Source: Combretum micranthum (Eukaryota > Streptophyta > Magnoliopsida > Myrtales > Combretaceae). Taken from it: 64,000 bases of DNA. How positions within the stretch are numbered: position 1 is the stretch's first letter; each line of letters starts with the position of its first letter. Shown here piece after piece: positions 11,123 through 22,122 of the stretch. The stretch is taken from the NCBI GenBank assembly GCA_024138025.1, contig JAMXBD010002759.1, forward strand, positions 1 through 64,000, given 5' to 3'. The notes below the pieces were generated by a model that did no database searches, was not told the DNA's origin, and worked only from the letters and a program-made list of their open reading frames with translations. A program made the position numbers and the translations under genes.

Positions 11123-11673
11123 TTGGAAAGCCCTTTCGCAAATCCATCTTCATCTATTGAATCAGATTTTACAGGATATGCTTAAGGAGAAAACCGTTGC
11201 TGTAATATGGTTGAAATTGGAGCAACTATGTATCACAAAGAGCTTGAATAGTAAGTTACACTTGAAACAGAGATTATATTCTCATCGTTTGGAAGAAGGT
11301 ACGTCTCTAGATGATCACTTAACGACCTTTAAAGAAATTGTTTCTGATTTAGAAACTGTCGAAGTTAAGTATGATGAAGAGGATTTAGGTCTAATCTTAT
11401 TATGTTCTTTGCCCCCTTCTTATTCGACCTTTAGATATACTCTTCTTTATAGTCATGATACTCTGTCTATTGATGACGTATATGCTAGTTTAAGCTCCTT
11501 TGAGAAGATGAAACATCTTGTGATTAAAACTGAGTCTCAATCTAAAAGTTTAGTAGCATGTGATAAAAGTCAAGATCATAAGACTAGTGGAAATTCTAGA
11601 GGCAGATTAAAGTCAACAAATAGAAATAAAACCTGTAACTATTGCAAAAAGAAAGGCCACATAAAGTTAAGAG
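11123..11673 (+). pseudogene. Copia gag, N-terminally truncated, capsid plus start of zinc knuckle
   Basis: The reading contains WLKLEQLCITKSLNSKLHLK, the UBN2/retrotran_gag-like LEEGTSLDDHLTTF and SLPPSYSTF, and the start of a CCHC knuckle, CNYCKKKGHIK. Typical copia gag begins about 100 residues earlier; those codons fell with the deleted LTR-to-gag junction. The knuckle is cut after GHIK by the family-B LTR, and its last Cys codon resumes at about 17173 beyond the insertion. The 193-codon ORF through this region ends inside the inserted LTR. Confidence 0.85.
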
Positions 11674-14600
11674 TGTCACGACTCCAAATGGGGGCCTAGC
11701 AGGATTTTTCTAAAGCTATCATATCACGTGTGCACCTGTAACATGAGAGCCGTCTTGTATGTCAGAGTATACAAGACTCTATTTATTTATCAATGTTCAT
11801 CATATATATGATATAATATATTACAGGATTTCAACTATGAAATCCGATTTTCCAATTTCCACCAAGATCGCAGAGAATCGGTATCCCCCACCAAATAGTG
11901 AAATTGGGTTTCAGACTACAACTTACAAATTTCAAAATTATAAAATTTAAATTCTAAGTTTACAATATCCTATATCTCTATCTTCAATAGAGTTCGTTGG
12001 AGAAGCTCTCTTCACACATTCCTAGCCCAATCCGAGCTAGTAATAATCCTGCACAAAAACTGTAGGGGGGTGAGCGAACCATGGGCTTAGTGAATAACCA
12101 GACTTATCACAACAAGCAAGTTATTATCAATCATATGTAATGCATCAATCAAACACATGAAAAATTACAAGCTTGGACAATCCGAAATCTAAACAGGATG
12201 GAGATTTACGCCCTCTCATCGGGGTTGAAGGAACCAATACCTGAATCACCTACCCAGGAGAAACTAAGTACACAGGAATCCATAATCCTTACAATTATTA
12301 TCTCTTTATTTTTAATGATGTTTTAAACACTCAGTTCCTGTCTTGTACCTTAGAAACTCCACTAAGTGTTAGCCATTTCACAGCGATACCATAGGCGGCG
12401 TCCTTCGTTACCAGTTAGTTCCCATGGAACCGACAGAACAAGGTAAACTTGCGTAGAACTAATAGCCCATTGCCTAGAAAAAACCAAGTTACCAAGAATC
12501 GAAATTCTAACACGTAATAAGTGTTCGTAAAAACATAATGCAGTTTTTGCAAATCGTGCAATGCATGTCCGTTTCATTTATAGTACCGACAGTTGTTAAT
12601 CAAGTTTAAGGCGATCATACAATTTACAGACAATCATCAACATATTTCATACAATATTTATCATACAATAGGATTATCGCTTATATTATGATAATTTGCC
12701 ATTCAATCATACACCACGCATCATGCTGTATCCCAATCCCGCATGCATATCAATTGAATATATATATATATATTATTATATTATTCCAAATGCAACTATC
12801 CTACAAGCACAAACAATGTAACAAGTCTAAGTTACTCACCTGTGGTCCTCGCTAAGCTGTTGTGTAAGCTACCGGAAATCCGGGAATTGTTCTATTTTCC
12901 TATGAAAGGAAGTAACAGAGATTTATTATTGGATTATTTCTGTAAGAGAAGTCTTCCTATAATTAAAGGCGCTGATTCTAATCGCCGAATATTAGACTAA
13001 ACCCGTTACTTAATTATTGCATCGTTAAATAATTTAATTAAATCATTTTAGGTACCTAAATATTTCGTATCGGTGTTTGATATAGTTTTTATTAATTGCT
13101 ATCTATATTTTTATTCCAGGGGTTTGTCTTTTCTTAAGTTCTACTGCTTTTAATAGAAGATTTTTATTTATTAATTCTTTGCCCGTTAACCTTATCTGTC
13201 TCTCAAATTGGTATTCTTATTTATTTAAGGATATGTTCTAGTATCTATACATTTCAAAAGTTATAAAACCGTATTTAGATATATCAAAAATTTTTTTTTA
13301 TTATACTTCGGTTTCATTCTTATTGCAAAAAAACTAAGTTTAATACTACAATATTATTAGTACTTTTAGTTTTGAAACGTTATATCAATATTAGTAATAA
13401 CTATAGGTATAATAATAATCATTTTTCATACTATTAGTGACAAAATAATAGTATCGATATATAAATATAGTAGCGTTTATGTGAAGATAACAGTTTTAAT
13501 AATCGTTCATAACTCATGATGAAAACATCATCAATACTGAATACTATACTCAGTAGTAATATTAATAGCAATACTTATAATCATACTTATAGGAATAACA
13601 GTAAAGTTGATGTTGGTTTTTTAAGACTATAAACTGAATGATTTTCTAGTTTGTGATTTCTTAAGTATTGATTCTTATAGTAAAGGAATTTTTATTGTTT
13701 AATTCTTTTAATTTTCTTTTGATTGTATATTATTTTAGGGGATCTCATTGAAGCCTTCATTCATATCCTAAGTTCATTCATGGTTTATAGAGGTATTAAT
13801 ATGTGTAATTTCTATGAATTTGTTCATAATATTTTTCTTGTAATGTAAAACTCCTAATCATGCCTTTAAAGCTTGATTTATCAAGTTTTATGTTCATGTA
13901 AGGTCTTAGAAGCTTTAAACATGCATTTAGACTAGATTAGATGAAGTTTGAGTCTTGTTTTGTCTACTTTGTCTTTAAATCCGAATTTAATATTACCATG
14001 ATCATAATACTTCTGAGTTGTTGTTTTTCTCTTCCAACAATATCTTAACATTTCTAACACATCAATCATCTATCCACTTGAATTCATTCAAGGATTAACA
14101 ACTTTTTCCAATCACAAAACTTTCTTTCAATGCTCAAAAATCCATCCTAAGGTCTATTCATAAATTTAACAAGGATAAGTTTAGTTTGGAACTTACCTTG
14201 GATTGGAATGGAAGGAGGAGGTTCAACTTCCTCTTAAAGCAAGAATTAAACCTAGATCAAAGATTAGAGGATGAGTTTCTAACTAAGCAACATTAACTAT
14301 AATACAAGTTCACTAATGTAATCAAATTTTCTCACTTTGTCAAGTTAATTTCCTCCTCTTGAACCCTAGGATAACTTAGGATTTTTTATTCGGTTTTGGT
14401 TGTTATTGATGAGTTTAACGTGTAGGCAAGGTATGGAAGTAGGCTAGAGGTTTATGGTTGCTCATACAAAGTTCCAAAGCTTTTCTGTTGAAGGTGGTAA
14501 GGGAAAAAGGAAAGTAAAAAGTGCTGGACGCACTTGTAGTTGCAGCTGAGATTTTAGAGTGTTTTGTGGGGTTTATGAGCTCAAAGTGTGTCTAACTTAG

Positions 14601-17169
14601 GCTTATATACTTATATTAGGACTAAACTAAGTTTTAGAGGCTATGGAATGGGTTTTGGACTTGGAAAATGTCCACAAATGCAGCTGGAATTTTCTACACG
14701 ATTTTGCAAAGTTTGATGCAAATTTGACTTGGGTTTGACAGATTTTTGGTGGCTATCTTTGGGGGATTTAATGGTGTTTGTTTGGTAGCAAATTAATGCT
14801 ATTTATGTGTGTAAAAATAAGAGATTAACTTGTGTAAAAATCGGGTCAAAATCTATTGAAGTTTGAAGTGTGAAAACTGAAATTTCTGGAACAATTCCAC
14901 CTTGATTTTTAGACCAATTTTGGATCCGATTTTCTCATTAATTTTTGGTGTATGAAGTGTCCATTTGAAGGCTCCCTATTGGTGTTTAATTGGTCAAAAT
15001 ATCAGCTCATTTAATCCTAGGAATATTACAAAAATCGGAGTTGGATTTGGAGAAGTATGCTGCTGTAATTGTTGAATTTCTCTCCTCTGTTGCAGCTGTA
15101 ACCTCTGATTTTTAGCAAAGTATTTGGGACGGTTACGGTTGTTTATCCAAGCTGAACTTCTCCTCATTTAATGTTGTTTACATGTGGAGTGTTTTGGTTG
15201 GCTTTTGGGTCAATTTCGTTTGAAATTTAAGGTTCAATTTTGGATCAAAGTTGGTTAAGAAAAATCAGGTCTCTGCAGCAGGGGAGATTCTTGGACTGCT
15301 GCATCACGATTTTCTATCCAAATTTGGAGTTGTTTTCCTATTGCATTTGGTCTGTAATTCTTACACATTAATTGTGGGTTATAGGTGTAGCTTTTGGGTT
15401 GGTTTAGGTGTCTTTTTAGAGTTGAAATTCGTAGCAAAAATCGGATTAAAGTTAGATGAAAACCAGTTGCTGCAACCGAGGAGGAGTCTCTGTTTTCCCA
15501 GTGCTCTGTTTCCACTTGGCCATGCTGTGCGTGTGTAGGAGGTGTGTGTGTGTGTGGAGCTGCTGCTCGTGGGGTGTGTGAGCTGCTGCTGCCTGATCGT
15601 TCCAGTTGCTCGTGTGTTAAAGATGCTGTTGTCCGCTGCTGCACTGGAATGGAGCTCTGTCATCCCTGCTGCTATTGTTCATGCGTGTGCTCCTGTTGCT
15701 TGCTCAATGGGATGCTGCTGGTAGTGCGTGGGAATTCCAGCTGCTCGAGTGGAAAAATTAGTAGCACGTGCGTGTGTGGTTTCACTGCTCGATGGACTCA
15801 ACTGTTGCTCCTGCGCGTGACTCCTTAACCGATCAACGTCCAGCGGTGCAACGGTTTGCAATTAAAGTCCGACTTCCATTTTTTCTATATATATATATAT
15901 ATATATATTTAATAGTTATTAACAAAAAAAAATATTTTTTATTAAGAAAATAAATTATTCGCGTATATCTATACTTGTTATTCTTACGTTTTATCGAGAT
16001 AATATTATTTAAGTTACAACAAAACTTTAATTTATTTATATTTTCAAATTTTTAGTTAAAACTTCACACGGTTAATTATTTTTAGTATTTTTAATTTACG
16101 TGATTAAATTTTCAAGTTCGATGAATTAAATTAGGAACCAAGTCCTAATAAATTTAGAATTTCCTAATAATCAAAACAGTGGGTTTGAAATTTCCTTTTT
16201 AGATCTAAATTGATTAGTTATTGTTCAGTATTAGTGTCTATTTGTATTTGTAATCTATTGTTTTATACCGATAAGCTCTATAAATAAATTGTATCTTATC
16301 GGTTTCGAAATTTTAAAACTATTTCTAGTTATATCTTGAATTATCAGTTCAAGATATGAAATCTCATTTTTGGTATCTATTAAGGTCAAGGAAATTTGTA
16401 TTTAGGCCTTTCAAGCTATGAATGAGTTTATTACAATTCATAGATCTATTTTAAGATTTTTATTGAATCATATATTTGATATTAGTTCCGCTTTTGCCAA
16501 TTTGTTCATTTTCTAGTTATGAAAATTAGTAAAGGTTACGTTGACAATTCGGGATTTTAAATTTCTAAAATCTGTAAATCTCTTAGTTAGAATATTAGTG
16601 TGATTTAAATATTTATTTAAGATCCAGATTTGTCTTTAGTCTATAATTTTATATCTTTCAGGTTTTAAATTAATCATCTATTATTATGATTTAAAATTAC
16701 GGTTAGCTATGATTTGTTTATTGGACTGTTGATCACTTTACTAAACGTCATTATTTAATGTATAGGAGTTATTGAGACTAACATATTTTTGTCTAATGCT
16801 ACTTAATGTTAATAGATTCATAATAGCTTGAATACTATTATTTTGTTATTTAACAAGCGTAGGATTTATTTTTAAGTATTGAACTTTAAGAAAAAGAATT
16901 TAGTAACTTTATATTAATGATTGTTTTATCGTCGTTTTATAAATTATTTGAGATCATAGAAGTTTAGTTTGTATTTTCAAAATATTGTTTTTTTATTGGT
17001 AACGATTTTGATCTTTCTAATTATAATCTAATTCATTGATACTTTAACATATTTAAATCGAGAAAAATTTGGAGCGATTTTTACTACTTGTTCCAAATAT
17101 TCTATACAATTCTATATTACATTTTTAATATTTGTTAAAATTAGATTACGTAAAATTTGGGGGATTACA
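11674..17169 (-). mobile_element. Family-B solo LTR, about 5.5 kb, inserted in copia gag
   Basis: It starts TGTCACGACTCC and ends GGGGGATTACA, with perfect TSD AAGAG at 11669-11673 and 17170-17174. The first 2 kb match 61554-63760. An inverted relative lies at 41606-49560. No internal domain, PBS or coding region was recognised, so it is best read as a very long solo LTR. By analogy with family D its sense direction is right to left. It contains AT tracts (12755-12775, 15883-15909) and a CTG/CAG-rich island (about 14480-15860). ORFs on both strands of that island overlap and look spurious. Confidence 0.8.
14480..15860. repeat. CAGCTG/CTGCTG-rich degenerate repeat island in LTR B
   Basis: Words such as GTTGCAGCTG, TGCAGCTGGAATTTT, GTTGCAGCTGTAACC and CTGCTGCTG recur with phrases like ATTTTTAGCAAAG. 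GC content rises strongly at 15480-15850 compared with the AT-rich flanks. ORFs are open on both strands at once, which is expected from composition. Confidence 0.5.
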
Positions 17170-17678
17170 AAGAGTGTTATAAATTGCAAAATAAAAAAAA
17201 TAAGAAAACTGGTGAGAATCAAAAGCAAAATCAACCAGAGAAAACGGGTAAAGCCAATGTTGTTGAAGATCATAGTGATGGTGATCTTCTTATCACTTTT
17301 GACAATGATTCACAAGCCAATAAAGAGTAGATTCTTGACTCTGGATGTACTTTTCATATGCGTCCCAATCGGGACTGTTTTTCAACATATGAAATGATTT
17401 CCAGAGGTGTTGTTCTGATGGGTAATCACACTTCTTGTAAAGTTGCAGGTATTGGAACAATCAAGACAAAAATGTTTGATGGGATTGTTAGGACATTAGG
17501 TGATGTGAGGCATGTGCCTGACTTGAAGAGAAATTTAATTTCTCTTAGTACGCTTGATTTGAAGGGGTATAAGTATACAGGTGAAGGTGGAGTTTTGAAG
17601 ATAAGTAAGGGTTCACTTGTGGTGATGAAAGGACATAGAAAGACTACTAATCTATATACTTTGCAAGGTTCTTTGTGA
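17170..17678 (+). pseudogene. Copia zinc-knuckle end and aspartic protease
   Basis: It continues the knuckle interrupted at 11673, then a Lys/Asn/Gln-rich linker. The protease start is [10 protein letters not shown], matching the copia [W]ILDSGAxxHM active site with the catalytic DSG kept. The preceding Trp codon is now TAG (near 17328). Downstream [18 protein letters not shown] is the conserved copia protease C-terminal region. A stop at 17676-17678 separates it from the integrase part. Confidence 0.88.
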
Positions 17679-18520
17679 CAGGTGATGCAGCCGTTGGTTC
17701 GTCTTTGTCAAATGAAGATGCTACTAGGCTATGGCATATGCATCTAGGGCATATGAGTGAAGCTGGTATGGCTGAATTGAGTAAGAGAGGACTTCTAGAT
17801 GGGCAAGGCATTAGCAAATTAAAGTTCTATGAACGCTGCATTTTCGGGAAGAAGAAGAGGGTTAAATTCACAATAGGTACTCACAATACAAAGGACACTC
17901 TTGATTATATTCATTCTGATCTTTGGGGACCTTCTAGAGTGCCCTCTAGTGGAGGTGCCAATTACATGATGACCATCATAGATGACTTCTCCAGAAAGGT
18001 TTGGATATATTTTTTGAAGCAGAAAAGCAATGCTTTATCTATGTTTAAAGCATGGAAGACGATGATTGAGAAACAAACCAGAAAACAATTAAAACGACTT
18101 CACACTGATAACAGTTTGGAATTCTGCTCTAGTGATTTTAATAATTTGGGCAAATCATAGCGAATTGTGAGGCATCTTATAGTTCCTACTACACCCCAAC
18201 AAAACAGGGTAGCAGAACTATGAATAGAACCATCATGGAGAAGGTGAGATGTATGCTCTCCAATTCTAAGTTACCAAAATCTTTCTGAGTGGAAGCTACC
18301 TCCACATCTTGTTTGTTGATTTATAGATCTCCGTCAACTTCCATTGAGAAGAAGACTCCACATGAGGTATGGTCTGGAACCCTTGCAGATTACTCTGAAT
18401 TAAAATTTTTTGGATGTCCTACATATGCTCATGTAAATAATGGTAAACTTGAGCCTAGATCACTGAAGTGTGTGTTTCTTGGTTTCAAGACTGGGGTTAA
18501 AGGGTATAAATTATGATGTC
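17675..18520 (+). pseudogene. Copia integrase, decayed
   Basis: The pre-integrase zinc-binding region reads LWHMHLGHMSEAGM followed by a single Cys in FYERCIFGK, so one of the two Cys has been lost (Tyr-Glu-Arg-Cys). Core motifs: first Asp in DYIHSDLWGP and second Asp in LHTDNSLEF. A stop follows at about 18160. The third catalytic region (QQNRVAEL, about 18195) runs into a short frameshift. After that HEVWSGTLADYSELKFFGCP and LEPRSLKCVFLGF belong to the integrase-RT linker. Confidence 0.88.
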
Positions 18521-18798
18521 TTGAATTAAAGAAAGTCATTGTTAATAGGGATATTATATTTGATGAATATGCTATGTTACATGATCTATATCCTACTGTT
18601 ATTTCTGATAAATCCTAGCAAAAAGCAAGTGTGCAAGTGGAATTTGATACTAATGTAGATTCTACACTAAAGCCTACTTCTCAACCTGTTACTACACCTC
18701 AACAGCTACAATATTCTATTGCCAAAGACAAACCCAGAAGAGAGGTAAGGCCTCCATAGAGATATGGCGAGGCAAATCTAGTAGCATATGTACTCAAT

Positions 18799-19910
18799 GT
18801 GAAAGATGATGTTGATTTAAATTTGGAACTATCCACTTACACAGAAGCAGTTAATTGTGATGATTTTGGTAAGTGGATGATCGCCATGCAAGAAAAGATG
18901 GAATCCCTCCAAAAGAATAGAACATGGGAGTTAGTGAAACTTCCCAAGGGCAAGAAGGTCGTTCGCTGCAAATGGGTTTACAAGAAAAAGGAAGGGGCTA
19001 CAAGTAGTGAAGAACCCGGATTCAAAGCAAGACTTGTTGCAAAAGGCTACAGTCAAATACCAAATATTAACTTTACTGACATGTTTTCTCCTATTGTAAA
19101 ACACAGCTCGATTCGAGCTTTACTTGGTATTGTAGTTATGGAGGATTTAAAGCTTGAGCAGCTTGATGTGAAGACTGTTTTTTTGCATGGAGAGCTTGAG
19201 GGAGATATTTATATGCTTCAACCAGTAGGTTTTGAGGTCTCAAGAAAAGAAGATCATGTATGCATGTTGAAGAAATCTCTTTATGGGTTGAAGCAATCAC
19301 CACAACAGTAGTATAAAAGGTTTGATTCCTTTATGACTTCTCATGATTTCAAGAGAAGTAACTTTGATAGCTGTGTGTATTTCAAGTGATGTGATGATAG
19401 GTCGTTTCTGTATCTATAACTATATGTGGATGATATGTCGATAGCGACTAAGGATAGAGGAGAGATTGACAGGGTTAAAGCACAGTTGAATAAAGAGTTT
19501 AAGATGAAAGACTTGGGTGTAGCCAAGAAAATTCATGGGATGGAAATTTCAAGAGATAGAAATGCAAGTGTATTACATCTGAGTCAGAAAGGATACATTG
19601 AGAAGATACTTTCCAGGTTCAATATGATGAGTGCTAAACCTGTAAGTATCCCTTTAGCAGGTCATTTTAGACTGTCGTCTGCTCAATCTCCACAGTCAGA
19701 AGATGAAATTAATTATATGTCAAAGGTCCCTCACTCTAATGCAGTAGGGTCTCTTATGTATGCCATGATATGTACGCGTCTAGATTTGTCATATGCTATG
19801 AGTATTATCAGCAGGTATATGGCGAATCCTGATAAGGAACACTGGAAAGCAGTCCAGTGGATTTTCAGATACTTAAAAGAAACTACCAATGTTTGTCTAC
19901 ATTTTGGGAG
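18799..19910 (+). pseudogene. Copia reverse transcriptase, decayed
   Basis: Motifs in order: MQEKMESLQKNRTWELV, CKWVYKKK, FKARLVAKGYSQ, LEQLDVKTVFLHGELE (first catalytic Asp), LKKSLYGLKQSPQQ, then LYVDDMSIATKD (catalytic DD pair kept). A stop follows SPQQ at 19309-19311 and further stops lie at 19387-19420. Downstream MKDLGVAKKIHGMEISRDR and AVGSLMYAM resemble the Tnt1/Tork group. Confidence 0.9.
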
Positions 19911-20382
19911 AACTAGAGATGGCGTCACAGAGTTTATTGATTCTGATTTCGCCAGAGACTTAGATAAAAGAAGATCTATTACTGGGTATGTTTTCTCTCT
20001 TGGTGGCTGTGCTATTAATTGGAAAGCCACCTTACAGGCTACTATTGCTCTGTCCACTACCCAGGCCAAATACATGGCTATTACAGAGGTGATTAAATAG
20101 GCTATATGGTTGAAAGGATTGTTTGCTGAGATTAGTAATTTGAAGACATCTATAGTATTTTGTGATAGTCAGAGTGCGATTTTTCTTACTAAGAATCAAA
20201 TATTCCATGAGAGAACAAAACACATCGACGTTCGATATCACTTTGTGCGTAACATAGTTGCTCGAGGAGATATCACTGTGAACAAAGTGAGTACTCATGA
20301 CAACCCTGCAAATATGTTGACAAAGACACTTCCTATAGCAAAGTTTGAGCATTGCTTGAACTTGCTAAGTGTCAGTTGCTAA
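19911..20382 (+). pseudogene. Copia RNase H
   Basis: [51 protein letters not shown] and [12 protein letters not shown] are the standard copia RNase H segments, with the active-site Asp and the DSQSA Asp kept. One stop (TAG, about 20098) splits it. The ADWAG-type motif is changed to DSDFARD. The frame ends with TAA at 20382, about 95 bp before the 3' LTR. Confidence 0.9.
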
Positions 20383-20465
20383 TTGTTTCCTTTAGAGGAT
20401 TTGTGGAAGAGGTGGAGTAGTGTTTATCAAAATTTGGAGTTTATTTTTACTTTGGAATTCGAGTC

Positions 20466-20477
20466 AAGGTGGAGATT
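20466..20477 (+). other. Copia polypurine tract
   Basis: AAGGTGGAGATT lies directly before the 3' LTR start TGTTGAAAA. This is the usual second-strand primer site of Tork-type copia elements. Confidence 0.8.
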
Positions 20478-21003
20478 TGTTGAAAATATGACTCAAATTC
20501 AAGTCAAAGCTGCCAGCTCTTATGTATTTTTAGGCGACGTAAATTTGTCTTCATGTTAGATGTTGTTTGTGGACTCTAGAAGGTGTAGGCCGGCCCTAAG
20601 CCAGCAGCCTACATATCCTAAGCCGCCAGCCTTTATATAACTAAGCCGCTGACCTAAGTGCCGGCGTACATTTAAGCCGCCAACTTTTAGGCTGGCTTTC
20701 ATGCCAGCCTTTCTTTTATCCTATAACATATATATATATATATATGTATGAGTGTGTTGTTTCTAGGGTTTTGTGTGTGAGAAAGTGTTAGATACGAAAG
20801 TTTCAGTCTTTTGAAAGCTTATTTGAGAGATCTAGAGAATAGAGTTGTATTCTCTCAAATCCTTGTACTCCTACTTTGATATAGTGTGATTCCTCTCTCA
20901 TCTCTGCTCATGGTTTATCTCGTTAAGGGTTTCCACATAAAATTTGTGTGCTCTTTACTTTTATGTTTACTATTGTCGTTTGATTGTGCTTTTGTTTATA
21001 ACA
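20478..21003 (+). mobile_element. Copia 3' LTR, 526 bp
   Basis: Begins TGTTGAAAAT and ends TTATAACA, followed by TSD AGATT. It holds the GC-rich CCGCCAGCC block (20580-20705), TATCCTATAAC (about 20715-20727), an (AT)n run (20728-20745), and about 130 bp at the right end absent from the 5' LTR. Confidence 0.9.
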
Positions 21004-21008
21004 AGATT

Positions 21009-22122
21009 TATGGCCAAAAAGATTAAATAATAATACAATTGTGGGAAAAGGAAAAGTATATATTTTTAAAAACTACAAAAATGCCATCACATGGTAAATA
21101 ATCCAACATTAGGCAACCTAAACCCATCTCTTGAAAAAATAGGTTTATGTTGTATTAAACTTGTCTTTTCAAGAAACAAGTTCATTAGAGTTGTCTTGAA
21201 CTCATCTCTTGAAAAGATGAGCTTAACATACATGTTTTTTTGGACTATTTTGATACAGTAGCAATTTTGTAATTTTTTATTTAAATAGTATTATATTTTT
21301 GTTTTTTCATAATTATAGCAGCACACGCAATAACAATAATAAACTAAGTCATCTGATAATATGTTAACTTATCTTGATGTAAAACTCTCACGATGCCCAT
21401 TTCATTAATATATTACATAAGCTTGAAATACCGCACAATATTCTTTTAAAATTAAGGGTATTAGAGTTATTTTACACTTTAAATATTTCTTCCAAATGTA
21501 AACCCTCTCATTTTGGTACCCTCTCCTCCCATTATATAAAACTTCACAAAATCTTACCCTGCTCTGCTATGCGTAGGAGTTTCAAAGAAGTTACAACTCT
21601 TTTGAAAAGGTAAGACTCTCCGAAAAACTCTATCCATTTTTCGTTAAATCATATAACAATGAAGCAATAGTAACTCCACAAAGTTTATTGATAGAAAATA
21701 TTTATGCCACATTTAGTACGCAAGTTTAGTGCGATATAGAATGAATTAGAATGGGAAGAATAATAAATCCATAAACATTTTATTTATCAAAAATATCCCT
21801 AATAATTAATATGAATAAAAATAAGTAAGAGAATAAAAAAGTAATTAAATAGTAATCATTTAGGATGAAGAAATTGAATCTCAATTCCACCTTCTAAAAA
21901 TAAGATATGAATGAATTTATATTTTTCAAAATAAGGGAAAATGTTTTCCAATAACGGTGTCATTTTTTTTAAACAAATATGAAAAAATAAAAAATATATT
22001 TTCCTTAAAAAAAATTTAGTAAAAAAATTGGACTTAGACTCTTGCATAATTACATCCCCTAAGATGGAACCTAAAAGTTACATTGATGAAACATGGGAGT
22101 TTAGAAATCTTCATTGACAAGT
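21009..22122. other. Unassigned AT-rich interval
   Basis: It contains inverted phrases around CATCTCTTGAAAAGATGAG (about 21210-21230) and related copies near 21128 and 21170. No genes or clear element ends were recognised. Confidence 0.4.

Larger units (their letters stand above)
10725..21003 (+). mobile_element. Ty1/copia retrotransposon, Tnt1/Tork-like, degenerate and interrupted
   Basis: Both LTRs begin TGTTGAAAATATG and the 3' LTR ends TTATAACA. The 5-bp TSD AGATT lies at 10720-10724 and 21004-21008. Order is LTR, gag, protease, integrase, reverse transcriptase, RNase H, polypurine tract, LTR, as expected for copia. Without the nested 5.5-kb LTR the element is about 4.8 kb. It lost the end of the 5' LTR, the primer-binding site and the gag start, and every domain carries stops or frameshifts. 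The YVDDM-type active site and the RNase H sequence favour the Tork/Tnt1 group. Confidence 0.92.

Noticed and set aside
11759..11950. Small ORF with a similar reading at 61718-61948
   Set aside because: The similarity comes from both lying in family-B LTR copies. The frames differ at their ends and no domain is present.
15251..15953. Cluster of overlapping ORFs on both strands
   Set aside because: Caused by the GC-rich CTG island in LTR B; Cys/Leu/Thr/His-rich readings with no domain.
19731..20352. Minus-strand ORFs over copia RNase H
   Set aside because: Opposite strand of a clear RNase H coding region.
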